From the NCBI GenBank assembly GCA_032622095.1, contig CP136064.1, positions 179,898,011 to 179,962,010 of the forward strand: a DNA stretch of 64,000 nt, written 5' to 3'. Positions 46,481-59,487 of the stretch are shown in pieces. A program made the translations under genes and the position numbers. How positions within the stretch are numbered: position 1 is the first letter of the stretch; each line of letters opens with the position of its first letter. The notes below the pieces were generated by a model. The model worked only from the letters and a program-made list of their open reading frames with translations. It was not told the origin of the DNA and did no database searches. This DNA comes from Siphonodentalium dalli. Its lineage: Eukaryota > Mollusca > Scaphopoda > Gadilida > Siphonodentaliidae.

Positions 46481-47370
46481 TGGAATGATAAATTGAATTT
46501 TGAAATCCAAGATGTCTGCTGGTGGCCATGTTTAATGGCGGAATGACCCCAAAATGACTTGTTCCCATCTACATGTCAATCCATGACAAATTTCATGCTG
46601 ATATGAAGAAAGGTACGACCTGTAGCCCATGCCCAAGGATTTAGTCATGCAAAGAGTAAATCCACGATGGCTGTCGGCGGCCATGTTTTATGGCTGACTG
46701 ACCCCAAAATTATTCGTTCCCATCTAGATGTCAATATTAACATCCATGACAAATTTCATGATGATCAGACAAATACTCCGGCCTGTAGCCTGTGCTAATG
46801 GATTGAATTTTGAAATCCAAGATGGTCTCTGGCAGCCATGTCAGTTTGCCGAATGACCCCAAAATGACTCGTTCCCATCTACATGTCCATTTCAACAGCC
46901 TTGACAAATTTCTTAATGATCAGAGCAAAGGTACGACTTGTAGCCCGTGCTAAAGGATTTAGTCATGCAAAGAGTAGAATCCAAGATGGCTGCTGGTGGC
47001 CATGTTTTATGGCCGAATGACCCCAAAATGACTCGTTCCCATCCACATGTCAATATTAATATCCACAACAAATTTCATGATGATTAGATGAACACTATGG
47101 CCTGTAGCCCGTACTAATGGATTGCATCAGTGGCCATGTTTTTTGTTTTGGCAGAATGACCCTCAAAATGACTCGTTCCCATCTACATGTCAATGTCAAC
47201 AACTATCACAAATTTCATAATGATCCGACGAAAGGTACGACCTGTAGCCTGTGTCAAAGGATTTAGTCATACAAAGAGTAAAATCTAAGATGGCTGCCAG
47301 CGGCAATGTTTTTTGGCCGAATGACCCAAAAATGACTTGTTGGTGGCCATGTTTTTTTGTGAATACAAAA
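46480..47370 (+). repeat. Tandem repeat S, about 160-bp units, array 1
   Basis: About five imperfect units of 'aatccaagatggctgctggtggccatgtttt...gaatgaccccaaaatgactcgttcccatctacatgtcaa...cctgtagcccgtgctaaaggatttagtcatgcaaagagt' type (listed as fragments, not one string). Units diverge by 10-20 percent and internal deletions. It lies inside the SRRD-like gene's intron. Confidence 0.85.
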
Positions 47371-47669
47371 CAAAAGTGAGCAGCTTTTAACCAATCAGAA
47401 TGATTGTTTTAGCAACAAACGTTCACCTTGAATTGTAATTCCAAACAAACAAAGAAGGAGAACTCTAGTATGGAAATCATGAACGATATGACTGGCCCCA
47501 TGAAAGACCTCCTGATGGCTAACCTCCTTATTTCATTCAAATTGACAACCCATGCCTGAGATATTTGCTCAGATGGACGCTGGATGCACAGATGGACAGA
47601 CAGATGGACACATGTAAACCAGTATACCCCCAGTGCAGGTATAATGAATGTGATTTGAATAACTAGGCA

Positions 47670-48420
47670 TCAGTGAGTTATCAAAGGAATAAAGCTAAAA
47701 GATCTAGAGCAACTAGTCTAATTGACTCATTCTGCGACCACGCAGGTAAATCCAATTTCGGCGATGCTGATTGGTAAGTTGCCCAGGTGAGAACAGGTGT
47801 AGCTGGCATAAAATCATTTTATTTTACGCAAGCTAGAAAATATATGAATATATCTTAATCATTATACCAGTCCCGATCGGAAGTACCTTCGTTCCTTAGC
47901 CTTAGGACAACGATATAAACAGCATATTCAGACAAATCATATTAATTGAAACAAGTCTTTCAAAGGACATCAGAATTATGATGTAATTGACAGTGAACAT
48001 GACGTTGCAAAGAGCGAGCGATTCGTTGTTCGCTGCAATATGAAGTTTGACCACAGTAACTGATGCATTATTGCCATTGCAATATCAATGGCCTGTCAGT
48101 AGTGTAATACTTGGCGTAACTTGGCCACAAAACTTATATTTATTGATATAATTTATACATATTCAATGTCAAATTGGCGTGATGTGGATGTCAATGTATT
48201 CCACGGATTCCTTTGGATCACTCTGTTTATTTTTATTCAAAATATGGAACTATATCTTCATGGAGCAGAGCACAATTTCTAGGAGGAAGTGATATGAATT
48301 ATAGCAGATATGGCACAGTAGCATGTTATATATACATCTCCGAGACATGCCGAGCGTTGCTCTTTGAACATGTCTGGGACTATATACAACACACAAGACG
48401 TCTATTTTGGGATAGTGCAA
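47670..48420. other. Intronic, no feature recognised
   Basis: No exon border pair with a compatible frame for the SRRD-like gene was found. No repeat was identified except A/T-rich stretches. Confidence 0.4.
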
Positions 48421-48429
48421 ATATTTTTT

Positions 48430-48545
48430 GGGATTGTGTGGGATTCGAACCCCGGCCCACGACGGCGAGTGCGCCTTGCGACTCAAAGTCTGACATCAAT
48501 ACCACACGGCCACCAAAGCGACCCCAAAAAAGGAGGCTCAAATGG
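48430..48545 (-). mobile_element. tRNA-derived SINE head or tRNA pseudogene
   Basis: On the minus strand tggccgtgtgg (A-box-like) is followed 50 bases later by a perfect B box (ggttcgaatcc) and 'cacacaatccc'. The T-arm pairs, but acceptor and anticodon arms do not. So it is a retroposed tRNA-like sequence, not a working tRNA. The 154-codon plus frame across it is incidental. Confidence 0.6.
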
Positions 48546-48706
48546 TCGCTGTATTCCGACGTAGGACACTATATGCACATTTTAAGGTCTCTATTGTGTA
48601 TATATATATATGGATTATTTATAAACTGTCAACCATTTCCAGTTCAGCAACTCTTTGGCAGATTCTTGTGTCTATAGCATGATATTTCAGTCGGTGTGAA
48701 TAAGAA

Positions 48707-48847
48707 TGGGGATAAACATGGTGTCTGGTGTGATTTCGGGAAGTTTATCAGTGGGTTTTCAATGAAAAATATCCATTTTATCAGCGCCTCGCGTCGCCAG
48801 TAAAACCCACCAATAAACATCCTAAAATCAAGCCAGACAGCATGCTT
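48707..48847. mobile_element. Imperfect 140-bp foldback
   Basis: ggggataaacatggtgtctg...gtttatcagtgggtttt pairs with aaaacccaccaataaacat...gccagacagcatgcttatcccc. Several mismatches indicate age. No second copy in the window. Confidence 0.65.
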
Positions 48848-48859
48848 ATCCCCTCATTT

Positions 48860-51390
48860 TACCTCATAGTCTTTAAGTGACCAAGGAAGTAAATCACCAG
48901 CATGAGCACTCTTTGCTAAAAATCATGTAAATATTTATTTCTTGAAAGTATGTGAATTTCAGTGGGGTGAATACCTGACATTGTTAACATTTTTCAGCTC
49001 TAGAATTATCTTTCTTTAACCCTTTAGCCTGCAATCCATCCGTATCCGGCCACCTAGTAATCTGATAATCCGGCTGTATCCGGCTGCCAAGTAATCTGAT
49101 AATCCGGCCGTAGCCGCCCGGATAAAAGAAATCATGATCAGTCAGATTTCAAACCCGATATGTCATAATTGTCATTTTTATTATAATAATTAATATAGTA
49201 CATATACTATCTACAGGAACATTTGTCTACATAAAATAAACTTTTTGAAGGTACTTTTGTTGTTTTTATGTAACTCCAAAAAAAAACATGGACAGGTGCA
49301 AAATATGAAAAGCTACCGCCGTTTCGGGTGCCATTGCTTCATATATTTGAAATTTTTATCACACTATCAATGGTTATGTGTTAGACTATAGATGTCTGCG
49401 GTGCTTTTTAATATTTGATTTTGATTTTGTTTGTGTTTTCAATGATTGTTCTCACTGGCACTCGTCAATGCTAAATTTAAAAGAACCAGAAAGTCCGGCC
49501 GGGAAGTCGGTTACCACGGATGCGTCTGTGTGTTTGCGCTTATGCTGAGAATCATTAAAATACATAAAAATATATATAATATTTTTTAAATATCTAATAC
49601 GGGTCATTTAATTATGCATAATGTAGTCATTTATGCGATCTTATTTTTAATTAAAAGCTATTAATATCAAATTATATAGACTACACTACAGCAAAATAAT
49701 GGGGTCTCCTTTCCACAAAACATAATTCTCCCCCAAATGACGTAAGTGCGTCCAATATATCATTTTGGGTCGCCTGCAATGTGGAAAAACATTGAGCAAT
49801 TTTACCACAAATCACCACTTGACAAAATAATGATCGGATCTAAATTTTCTAATTCTTGGTGTTTGTAAATATTCAGGTATTAAATATTGTACTCTATCGC
49901 AATTTCTCAAAAACAATGAATACCGTCAGCGGTGTATTTCCAGGTGCTGGCGACATCACGGACATTCTGCCGGCTAAGTTATCCCAATCCGAAACTTTAC
50001 TGCTTGTTTTCTGTGATCTAATTATAATTCAATGGGAAACTTCACCTCTAAACATTAGCCAATGAAATCAGTTCACTCAATGAATTGTTCTAATCATCGA
50101 TTTAATTGGTTGTCAATGAAAATATTTCATATAAACAAACCAATCCTTTGAACATGTGGTTTTTTCTCATGAATTGCATTGCGACTTAATTGCTAATAAT
50201 GGCGTTTTATCGAAAGTGTTTGTGTGACATTTGTCAAATCATGGTGTATATGATTCATTCACATCAAATATAAAGACTATTGATTTAATTATTTGTGTTT
50301 ATAATAGGCTTTTTGATTTAAAAATCATGCATTATTTTTTCAATCACGGCACAGGTCTGTGGGGCCATAAATCAACATAAACCGACACGGTAATATTTTC
50401 AATTTCATTTTTTGACTAACAATGAAGATAAACAGTAACTTAGTTATGGTTAGTTATGATTTTAGTGGACGTTGGCTCCTATGGTTGCCACTGTCTATCC
50501 ACGGTCCACCTCATTTATATATGACATGGTAAAGTCGGTCTCTCGTGCTAGAGGACCGCAGATCGCAACCTGGTCAGGAGGGTATTCTGACAAAAATCAG
50601 AACTCGGTCAGAAACCAAGTTTGTCAGGATGAAGAGTCTCATTCGAGATCACTGAATAAAGATTCAAATGCAAAATGCTGACTTCCGCCATTACAACATT
50701 TGTACAGGCATGTTGTTGTGGCCGCAGTACGCTGTCCGATCGGGTGCAGACATTAATGGCTGACCCATGTACACGCCTCGATGTGTGCAAGTTAAAGAAT
50801 GCTACATGTACTGGAGTCATCACAGGGTTATAAAGTTACTCGGCCGTGGTAGCACCTGAACCAGTGTGTCTATAACCGGAAGGTTCCTGCACTGCAATAT
50901 CTACAGATACAGATACAGACAGACATGTCAACTAGAAAATTCTCTGCTAGAGACTAGTTACACGTTTGAGAGATTGTCAGGTTAGTTTTCAATTCAGTCT
51001 TAAAGTTGATTATGGGCACATATTTACTATTATTTAGTTCGTTGACAGGTTTATGTTTCCATTATTATATACAAACAACTATTCATAGATGTCACGTTTG
51101 TTGTTGACAATGCTGTTGCATATTTGATGATGCCCATGGTACATGCCTGTAGGAAACACCCAATTACATCATAACATTAAATACATGTTGGCTAACGTAA
51201 TTACCTTCATACCTGACAACATTGGCTCTATGACGTGGTTTAACTACAGGAGCTATTGTGTAAAGGATCAATTACACTCGGGTTCCAAATAAATGTACCC
51301 ATGCTTAATTTTGTGAATATAATCATTCGAGTATGCGAGGGTGGGGATGATGGAGGATACCTAAGATGGCTGATTGCAAATTGAGCTACA
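48860..51390. other. Intronic, no feature recognised
   Basis: A short duplication 'aatctgataatccggc' occurs at 49060-49110. The frame 49856-50065 (+) is open but unrecognised. No SRRD exon could be placed with confidence. Confidence 0.4.
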
Positions 51391-51399
51391 TTTTTATTA

Positions 51400-51418
51400 C
51401 CCCCCCCCCCCCCCCCCC
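51400..51418 (+). repeat. Poly-C run of 19
   Basis: Nineteen consecutive C residues. Confidence 0.95.
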
Positions 51419-51524
51419 ATCTCTTGGGATATATACAAATTTCTTCATAGGCAAAAGGATACTTTCAGTATATACTCTCCTGTTTTCTTCAATAAGCTCA
51501 CTGGAGTACTGAAATGAGAAATAA

Positions 51525-51830
51525 TTAAAAGTGCATAATCCGAATTAAATGACTATTTCTTTGGCTTCGTGGGTGAAAGATATTTGATTCGAGTCAAGAA
51601 ACCCACCCATCAATGCTCCAAGTGATCAGATATCGATTTTTGAAATTTGTTATATCTCAAAGTGTGCAATTATTTGTGGCCCAGAAAGAGTCGGACAAAA
51701 TTGCGGATGAAGATGGATAACTCTAAAATCAAGTGGTAATACGGCCAGATTTTGTGATATACGCAAGTGATAATACGGCCATATTTCGTTGAATAATATG
51801 TTGATAAATAACACGTTTTGTGAAGAATCC
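51525..51830. mobile_element. Foldback family G, copy 3 (truncated)
   Basis: gtgcataatccgaattaaat, gattcgagtcaagaaaccca and tatcgatttttgaaatttgt match the reverse complement of 12880-13180. The other half is missing. Confidence 0.7.
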
Positions 51831-52034
51831 GACAATTGCACGTAGCTCAAACCGTCCAAGCCACTGCTGTGGCCAAGAGTCCCAAGACTCACGATAGACT
51901 AGCGACGAGCGGCAAACTCGCATCGCTGTGTTTACAGCAAATACAAGTCTAACACACTAGCTACTGGACCTGCTTAACTGAAACCTTGCCATATCACAAT
52001 GTGACTTTATTGAACAGTGGACATGTAGTTTTAC

Positions 52035-52186
52035 CTTGTAACCATGCTGGAGAAGCTGTTGCCGATAATAATGAGGTTATGAATTAGATCTGTAGACCAG
52101 TTAGCCCAGAGTAGGTTGTTATACAGAGCCTTCCCACAGTGAGGCATAAAGAACAGAGTTTTCTGGGAACACCTCCGCTTTCCTTC
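52035..52186 (-). CDS. SRRD: SRR1-like (SRRD) protein, central exon
   Basis: The minus strand reads EGKRRCSQKTLFFMPHCGKA, LYNNLLWANWSTDLIHNLII, IGNSFSSMVT. This is the hallmark core of the SRR1 domain: 'EGK', 'TLFFMPHCG.ALYNNLLW.NW' and 'IIGNSF'. Borders are clean: acceptor ttcttgatttcag before 52186 and donor AAG|gtaaaac after 52035. It starts in phase 0, as required by the upstream exon at 60847, and ends two bases into a codon. All conserved residues of the motif are intact, and there is no frameshift or stop, so the gene looks functional at this point. Confidence 0.95.
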
Positions 52187-52189
52187 CTG

Positions 52190-54055
52190 AAATCAAGAAT
52201 TAAAAATTCTACAGTTTCAGTATAATAAGTAGTAAGACATGTTCGATTACATGTCATCTGTGAGATTCGGAGAGGTCGTAAAGTCAAATTAGCAATTGTT
52301 CAGGAGACAAAAAACTTTACAATTTGAAATATTTACGACAATTTCGAGTAACAATTGATCACACTTTGTGGAGGTTGTGCTTGAATTGAATATGCATGTA
52401 CATATTTGTGTATGCGCCTGTCATATAGCTTCTGTCAAATCTCATTGGGGTGTGATATTAGGGGGATGCCTTTTAAATCCAATATCCACGACTCTGATGG
52501 TAATTTGAAAATGTGTAAAACGTTTAAGTCCTTTTCGATCTGGATTTTTCGGCAAATCAAATTTATGAATTTTTGTCACTTGACGAAAAATCACACTTCT
52601 GATTTGATATTGGGGTAATATACATGATGTAAACAAGTCCGCAGATTCCAAATCTGCAATAAAATATTTCGCGCCAAAACCACTTTAAGACCTCATCGAA
52701 TCTCACTGACGATGTGTGATGTACTGTCAAATTCTGATTTGCATTGAATGGTTATTTATTTGTAATTGGAGGAAATAGACTCAAATAGTCTTATGATTTT
52801 TTGGTAGGGAGACCAGAAGCAATAACCTGAAGATAGAACATTTAGAATGCTCTCTTTTAGATAAAATACATCACAAGAATTCAATTGTTCAATCTATATT
52901 GTCTAGACTTATTGTCTGTCTGTCTGTGTGTGTTTGTAACTCTGCCACGATTTTTGCACATTTACCCATACATCTGATTTAGCCACCACCTGCAGAGAAT
53001 CTTAGAATTTCACACCGATTGAAAGCTGAGATAGAATGTTTCCTAAAGGCCATAAATGTGAAATCTGAAAACACCAAAGATGCTTATCAGCAGTTCGCAA
53101 TCTAAAATGTTGATCCGCAGATTCAATTGTACTCATTATAACTCAAGAAAAACAAAGTAATTCAGTTGGAGGTTGTGCATGGGATGTGTAATTGAGGGAG
53201 TATACTCGAATAAGACGAGGGGATGTACAGCCCTGGGACGCAGTTTGACTGCCCGCCAAGCATGTTCAGCAATTCAAAATTAACCCAATAACCGTGTAAC
53301 ACGGTTACATCACTATTGGTGCTGCCTACTTTTTCTTAAAAGGAATTGACAGGACTGGTAGCAATCCCCTGGTTATTTTATAAAGCTGTTCCAGTTAGAT
53401 ATTACGGATGCATGTACCATGTTTTTAATCTTTGACGCATGCACATTGTGTTTGGCAAATATAATAATTTAACTCTCCTAGATTCAGTCTGAGTGAACCC
53501 AGACTACTGAATAGCCACACATTTGACAGTCTCAAATACATGTATACCGATAAAGGGCTTTCCCCGCAGTATGGGGTCACCAGCCACACTTCACATTAAA
53601 ATTTCATGTGACTATATTCTGGCTGTGGCTGATGAGTCCTGCTGCAAATGCATGACCTGTGAGGTTGGTTGACACTGACGTAATCTTTTTGAAAGTAATG
53701 GGATTCCCTATTATTTGCTACTCTATAGTGAGTATAGTCTGTGTTCAATCAGACTGCCTTAAATTTAGCTCTTTTTTATTTTGAAGAAGTATTAATTATT
53801 CTATTCAGTTGGATAACAACAACCACAAAAGTTTTATACAACTAAATATAGCATCACAGATGGATTATTCATCTCGAAAAATAGGATGCAGCACTCACAA
53901 CCATTATGTCAATAATGAGATGATTTTGGTAACTTAAAATCAATAGTGTGAACACTGGCATAAACAGCCAAATTTGTACTAATTTTTCGAGGAAGAGTTC
54001 ATGAGACACTGATCTATACAAAAGCTTTGAATTAGCTGATCGCTGACAGAGATCC
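52190..54055. other. Intronic, little recognised
   Basis: A (GTCT)n microsatellite with '-gtctgtctgtctgtgtgtg' lies at 52914-52934, resembling the start of the repeat at 58845. Otherwise no feature. The intron runs to 60846. Confidence 0.45.
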
Positions 54056-54057
54056 TT

Positions 54058-54218
54058 TTAAAAATGGACGTTGATTTGCATTTGATCCATGGAGTATGGA
54101 TACAAGTCGGACTGGCATTTTGTTTGGATGCGAAAGTGTTCCACACAAAAATTTTCAGACCAACTTGCATCCATACTCCATGGAACGCAACAAAATAAAC
54201 ATCCATTTCTTATATTTA
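54058..54218. mobile_element. Foldback with 'ccatggagtatggat' arms
   Basis: The arms 54058-54112 and 54161-54218 are inverted copies (aaatggacgttgatttgcat...atccatggagtatggataca / catccatactccatggaacg...acatccattt). The overlapping frames of 117-127 codons on both strands are shadows of this palindrome. Confidence 0.7.
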
Positions 54219-54819
54219 CACTCAATTTGCATAGGAAAAGATTATTTAGCGCCCGTTTTGAACAATGTTCTGGTATGTGGTATCGTATTGCAAGTGGTGT
54301 CCATACAATATCAAGTTGGGGCCTGAATGGGACATCACATGACAAGATTTCAATCAACCAACACCATCCATTCAAATTCCGACCATGTGATGGAGATGTG
54401 ACAGTCGGCACAATACTGTATCATTTCGGGAGGAGGTACAGAACTGTGATGTGTTGTCATCGGCCAATATGACTGCATTCATTAAAATGATGTTTTCATG
54501 AATTTTTTGTTTTCATTTGATATCTTGCAATTAACCTGTTGGTTAAAAAAATTATAAGAAGCATTTCAAGCAAAATTAAAATGAATTCCCTCCATCAATA
54601 TAATGACTTTGACGCAAATAACTTAAAGGAATGAACCTGAATTAACTGGTATTTAAAATTAGAAAAGTAGCCGAAGAATTTATGCCTTGGAAAAATTCAC
54701 CCCAGTTATGTGGCCATTTTGGGACATTGTTCAACCAACTGAGCGATATTATACATTCAATATGTCAATAAATTGTTTGCATAAACTTAGATCAATGGAA
54801 CCCTTGAACAAGACAGTCA

Positions 54820-55990
54820 ATGACTGTGGGGTCGCTCACCAGACTGCAAAGACTGATAAGACTGGGACTCTGGAGACCACAACAGTCAGAACTTTTCATA
54901 ATCACTTTAAAAGAAGTAGATATCTAAAGAGTTAAATCTAAAAAAAAAAATTTGGAGTTATGTCCTTGGCCCCGCCCAGATTTGACCCAGTGACCTGATT
55001 TGAACAAATCTGAACCCCAATCACCCAAGGATCCTTCATACCAAATATGAACCCATATAGCCTGTTGGTATTTGAGAAGAAGTCACTTTAAGAATACTAC
55101 GGAGGGAAAGAGTTATGGCCCTGGCTTCGCAACTATTTCAAGTGAACTCATTTGAACAAATCTGAATGTGAGTCACCTAGGGAACATCCACACCAAATAT
55201 GAAACCATTCGTTCTTATTGTTCTGAAGAAGATGTTTAAAAGAATTACTATGGTGGGAAAGAGTTATGGCCCTGGCTTCGCAACTATTTGACCCAGTGAC
55301 CGCATTTGAACAAATCTGAATGAGAATCACCTAGGGAACATCCACACCAAATATGAACCCATTTGGTCTTATGGTTCCAGAGGAGAAGATGTTCAAATAA
55401 TTGTTGTCGGACGGATGGACGGACAGACGATGGATGGCCGAGGAGTGATGACTATAGCTCCGCCGGAGCACAGGTAGGGTGGCTGGTTGATAATTAAATC
55501 TCTTATCTCCGCCCCTATTTGAAAAAACGTGAATCCCCATCTATGAGATCCATTCATTTGGTAATTTCAGACATTAGATTTTAAGAGTTGAAGTTGAACT
55601 GAACTGATTTTCCTAAAATGACCCCAAATCTGAAAAAATCTAAACCCCAGTCACCGAAGGACCCTCCATACCAAACATAAACTAAATAGTCCAGATGGTT
55701 CTTGAGAAGAAATTGTTTTAAGAATTACTATGGAAGGAAAGAGTTATGGCCCTGACTTCTCACCTATTTGGCCTGATGAACTCATTTGAACAAATCTGAA
55801 TGTGAGTCACCTGGGGGACATCCACACCTAAATATATAAACCCATTTGGTCTTTAATATGTATCTGGAGAAAAAAACAATTGATGGACGGATAGAGACAT
55901 AATGACAGATGGATGGATGGGAGAACAGTCTGACATAGAGACTGACAAATTCAATCCAATATACCCCCCAAGTTTTCTTTGCAAAATCAG
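54820..55990 (+). repeat. Mollusc-type dispersed repeat K, copies 2-4
   Basis: Starts gactgtggggtcgctcacca and contains several units of 'gttatggccctggcttcgca', 'ctcatttgaacaaatctgaa', 'acctagggaacatccacacc'. It includes the terminal 'ggacggatggacggacag' run and 'gctccgccggagcacaggt' at 55456. A second unit begins at about 55600. Confidence 0.85.
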
Positions 55991-56054
55991 GGTATAATGA
56001 GTTCAACTGGATACTGGTGGTTAAGAACATAATATTCGAACAGACAAGCCTGAA

Positions 56055-57016
56055 CATAGTGTCTGACATTTGCAGAATGAGGTCCCCAAAGGGTGAATTT
56101 AATGACACAATCCTGCAATGTGGGCTAGCATCACCAAATTCACCCTCTGGGGACCTCATTCTGTGTAGGCCTCAACTGCTATAGGAGACATAGCATTAGA
56201 TTGAAGTTCTCCAGTTAAAGTTGGTGATGTGCACCCATTGGGCACCTCATTTATGCATTTTATATTCACAAATTAGGGGATATAGAAACTAAACAGAAGG
56301 GAAAAAGTAAGTAAAAATGTCAATTTAAGTGTCTATATACTTCCCAGAAGATGCAAAAGGTGAATTTAATGACACAATCCTGCAATGCGGGCTAGCATCA
56401 CCAAATTCACCCTCTGGGGACCTCATTCTGTGTAGGCCTCAATTGCTATGGGAGACATAGCATTAGATTGAAGTTCTCCAGTTAAAGTTGGTGATGTGCA
56501 CCCATTGGGCACCTCAATTATGCATTTTATATTCACAAATTAGGGGATATAGAAACTAAACAGAAGGGAAAAAGTAAGTAAAAATGTCAATTTAAGTGTC
56601 TATATACTTCCCAGAAGATGCAAAAGGTGAATTTAATGACACAATCCTGCAATGCGGGCTAGCATCACCAAATTCACCCTCTGGGGACCTCATTCTGTGT
56701 AGGCCTCAATTTCTATGGGAGACATAGCATTAGATTGAAGTTCTCCAGTTAAAGTTGGTGATGTGCACCCATTGGGCACCTCAATTATGCATTTTATATT
56801 CACAAATTAGGGGATATAGAAACTAAACAGAAGGGAAAAAGTAAGTAAAAATGTCAATTTAAGTGTCTATATACTTCCCAGAAGATGAGACCTAAGCAAA
56901 ATGAGGACCCTGGCTAGTGTATTTGGTGATGCTAGACTGCTGTGCAGGGTAGCATAACTAAATTCACCCTCTGGGGACCTCATTCTGCAAATGCCAGACA
57001 CACTAAATTCAGGTTA
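56055..57016. mobile_element. Foldback family E element with internal triplication
   Basis: The outer ends cctgaacatagtgtctgaca-tttgcagaatgaggtcc and ggggacctcattctgcaaat-gccagacacactaaattcagg are inverted repeats. Between them are three 267-bp tandem units and the last partial copy. Confidence 0.8.
56092..56892 (+). repeat. 267-bp tandem triplication
   Basis: Units 56092-56358, 56359-56625 and 56626-56892 are almost identical; a few substitutions such as aactgctata / aattgctatg / aatttctatg distinguish them. Each unit carries one arm of family E, so each has an internal 'ggtgaattt...aaattcaccct' hairpin. Confidence 0.95.
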
Positions 57017-57329
57017 GAGAACAATAATTTGTTTTGATTTTATTTTAATAACAAACACTGGCATGAGTGCTAGCTAAGCATTAGTTCACACCTGTCAGCC
57101 TGATAAACATCTCAATTGATGACTGTGTGTGTATTTATATTAACTCTCTCTCTGTCTGTAGCTAATACAATTGACCTAATCTGCTGGTGGGAGAGATGTG
57201 AGTTTGGAGATGATATGGGGTGGTATGGGGTGGAATGCTGTTGGTTGGGGCAGGGTGGGTTTCCGTGTCATGTGGGGGAGGGTGATATTTGTATTTTGTA
57301 TGTTAAATTGATCAAGGAGTTCCTGAATT

Positions 57330-58175
57330 TTTTATTATTTTTTTTGGAATTATGGCCCTGGCTCCACCCCTATTTGACCCAGTGACCCCATTTGAACAAA
57401 CCTGAACCCCAGTCATTCAATGACCCCCCATACCAAATATAAACTAAATCGGCATAATGGTTCTAGACAAGTCGTTATAAGAATTACCAAGGAGGAATAT
57501 AGTTATGGCCCTGGTTTCGCAACTATTTGACACAGTGACCTCATTTGAACAAATCTGAATGACAGTCACCTAGGGAACATCCACACCAAATATGATCAAA
57601 ATGCAAAAATGTAATTTTTTTGTTTTTAGAATTATGTCCCTGGCTCTGCCCCTATTTGACCCAGTGACCCAATTTGAACAAATCTGATTCCCAGTCACCC
57701 AAGGTCCCTCAGTACCAAATATAAGCTAAATCGGCCCAATATTTTTTTAGAAGAAGTCATTGTAAGAATTACTATGAGTTATGGCCCTGGTTTCTCAACT
57801 AATTGACCGGGTGACCTCATTTGAACAAATCTGAACACCAGTCACCCAAGGACCCTCCATAAAAAATATTAGCTAAATCGGCACAATGGTTATGGACAAG
57901 AAGTTGTTGTAAGAATTACTATGGAGGAATAGAGTTATGACCCTGGTTTCACAACTATTTGACCCAGTGACCTCATTTGAACAAATCTGAATGAAAGTCA
58001 CCTAGGGTACATCCACACCAAATATGAACCAATTCGGTATGATGGTTTCAGAGGAGAAGATGTTTAAAACAAAGTTGACGGACGGACGGACAGACGGACG
58101 GACAGACGGACGGACGGACGGACGGACGAGGAGTGATGATTATTGATCCACCGGAGACTTCGTCTCAGGTGAGCT
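57330..58175 (+). repeat. Mollusc-type dispersed repeat K, copies 5-8
   Basis: Four or so units of 'attatggccctggctccacc', 'cagtgaccccatttgaacaa', 'cccaaggaccctccataaa'. It ends in a (GGAC)n microsatellite (58078-58129) and 'gacttcgtctcaggtgagct'. Confidence 0.85.
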
Positions 58176-58844
58176 AAAAAGTTATAGAAACTTGAGATTT
58201 GAGAAGATTGAATACATATTTAACATTATTTGTAATACGACCTTTCCTAAAGCTGCTTGTAAGGCTCATCCTGATTGGCCAGCAGCCTGTGTTCATATGG
58301 ACATGTTAGGGACTTTTTGTGGTACAATTCTATATGTAACACAAAAAATTGTGGTACAATCAATGCAATGTTGTCAGTCTCACACTTTCATAATTCAAAC
58401 CACAGGTGAATTGCTTCGCTGATTACAGAGGCATGACATGGCTACAAATTGCATAATAACAGTAATAATACTAGTAATTTAAAATGTAATAGGAATAAGA
58501 TGCACAAAACTAAAAATATTGCAGAAATGACAAAGAAATGAGTCGCTGTTTAATAGTGATGTTATTTTTTTATGTTTCACTTAGAACATTCTGGTGGAAA
58601 GTTATACAACACAGGCAGCAAAATTGGACTAATATGTAACAGGCTTCTGAAACCAAAATCTGCATAAAGCTCACAATAACCACAATGAAACCATATAGTC
58701 AAATTACAAAAGAAACTAGAGGTGTAACTTCCCAATTGCACTAAGGATAACACCCTGCAGAGGACACAAACAAGGTAGTCATATTAAAAGGAGATTTCTT
58801 CTTTCGATCCTCAAATTATTTATCTCCTATATATTTTGGAACTT

Positions 58845-59235
58845 ATGTCTGTCTGTCTGTGTGTATGTATGTGTTATAGATTCGAAAACTGCTCAACCGA
58901 TCTGACTCAAATTTGGTATGTAGGCCTACTTTGATTCCGGGAACAATATGGGTGGGTCCAATTTCATGTGCTACCGTGTCATTGACCTCACTCATATACA
59001 CTCATATAGGCATGTTTCTGGACATCGACCAATCCAACTCAAATTTGGTATGTAGACCTAATTTGATCCCGGGAACAATATGGGCGGTTCAATTTCACAT
59101 GGGACTGTGTCCTTGACCTCACTCATATCGGCATGTTTCTGGACCGATCAAACAGTAGTTTTCCAGACGCTGAATATTCTGCCCAGACGGAGTCTAAATA
59201 GGCGGACAAAGTCGGGCACAACAGTTAGTATGTTA
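58845..59235 (+). repeat. Second copy of the 1850-2100 repeat
   Basis: tctgtctgtctgtgtgtatg, then 'actcaaatttggtatgtagg' twice (58908 and 59038), 'gggaacaatatggg' twice, and 'ccagacgctgaatattctgc-ccagacgga'. An internal duplication of about 130 bp makes it longer than the copy near the start of the window. Confidence 0.85.
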
Positions 59236-59487
59236 TATATGTCGATAATGTTGATAACTCAACTAAAATACATCCAACCAATCTCATAATCACAGGTACA
59301 AAGGTTGCCAAGGTGGTAAATGTTTGAGCCATGTATCATTGAAATTGACCAGGAGACAAAGGAGTGCAAGCTTGCACAAAAGTTTAAAACAAATTTACTG
59401 AAAAATTAAGGAATGCAAACTTGGACAAAGTTGCATCCACATAGAGACAGACTGACGGGCTGATTCAAGTATACCCCCATAACTGTG

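Noticed and set aside
48430-48545. Functional tRNA gene
   Set aside because: The B box is perfect, but the acceptor and anticodon stems do not pair.
48864-48913. Candidate missing SRRD-like exon (AG acceptor, GAG|gtaaaat donor)
   Set aside because: The frame fits only with a weak alternative acceptor, and the peptide has no resemblance to the expected region. It is not distinguishable from chance.
49924-49966. Second candidate for the missing SRRD-like exon (43 bp, right phase)
   Set aside because: Poor polypyrimidine tract and no conserved residues.
54240-54330. Minus-strand peptide IPEHCSKRALNNLF resembling the SRR1 'MPHC.KALYNNLL' motif
   Set aside because: The true motif, with clean splice sites and correct phase, is at 52035-52186. 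This one has extra residues and adjoins a foldback palindrome.
54089-54472. 127-codon plus-strand frame
   Set aside because: Its first third is a foldback arm pair and the rest has no recognised domain.
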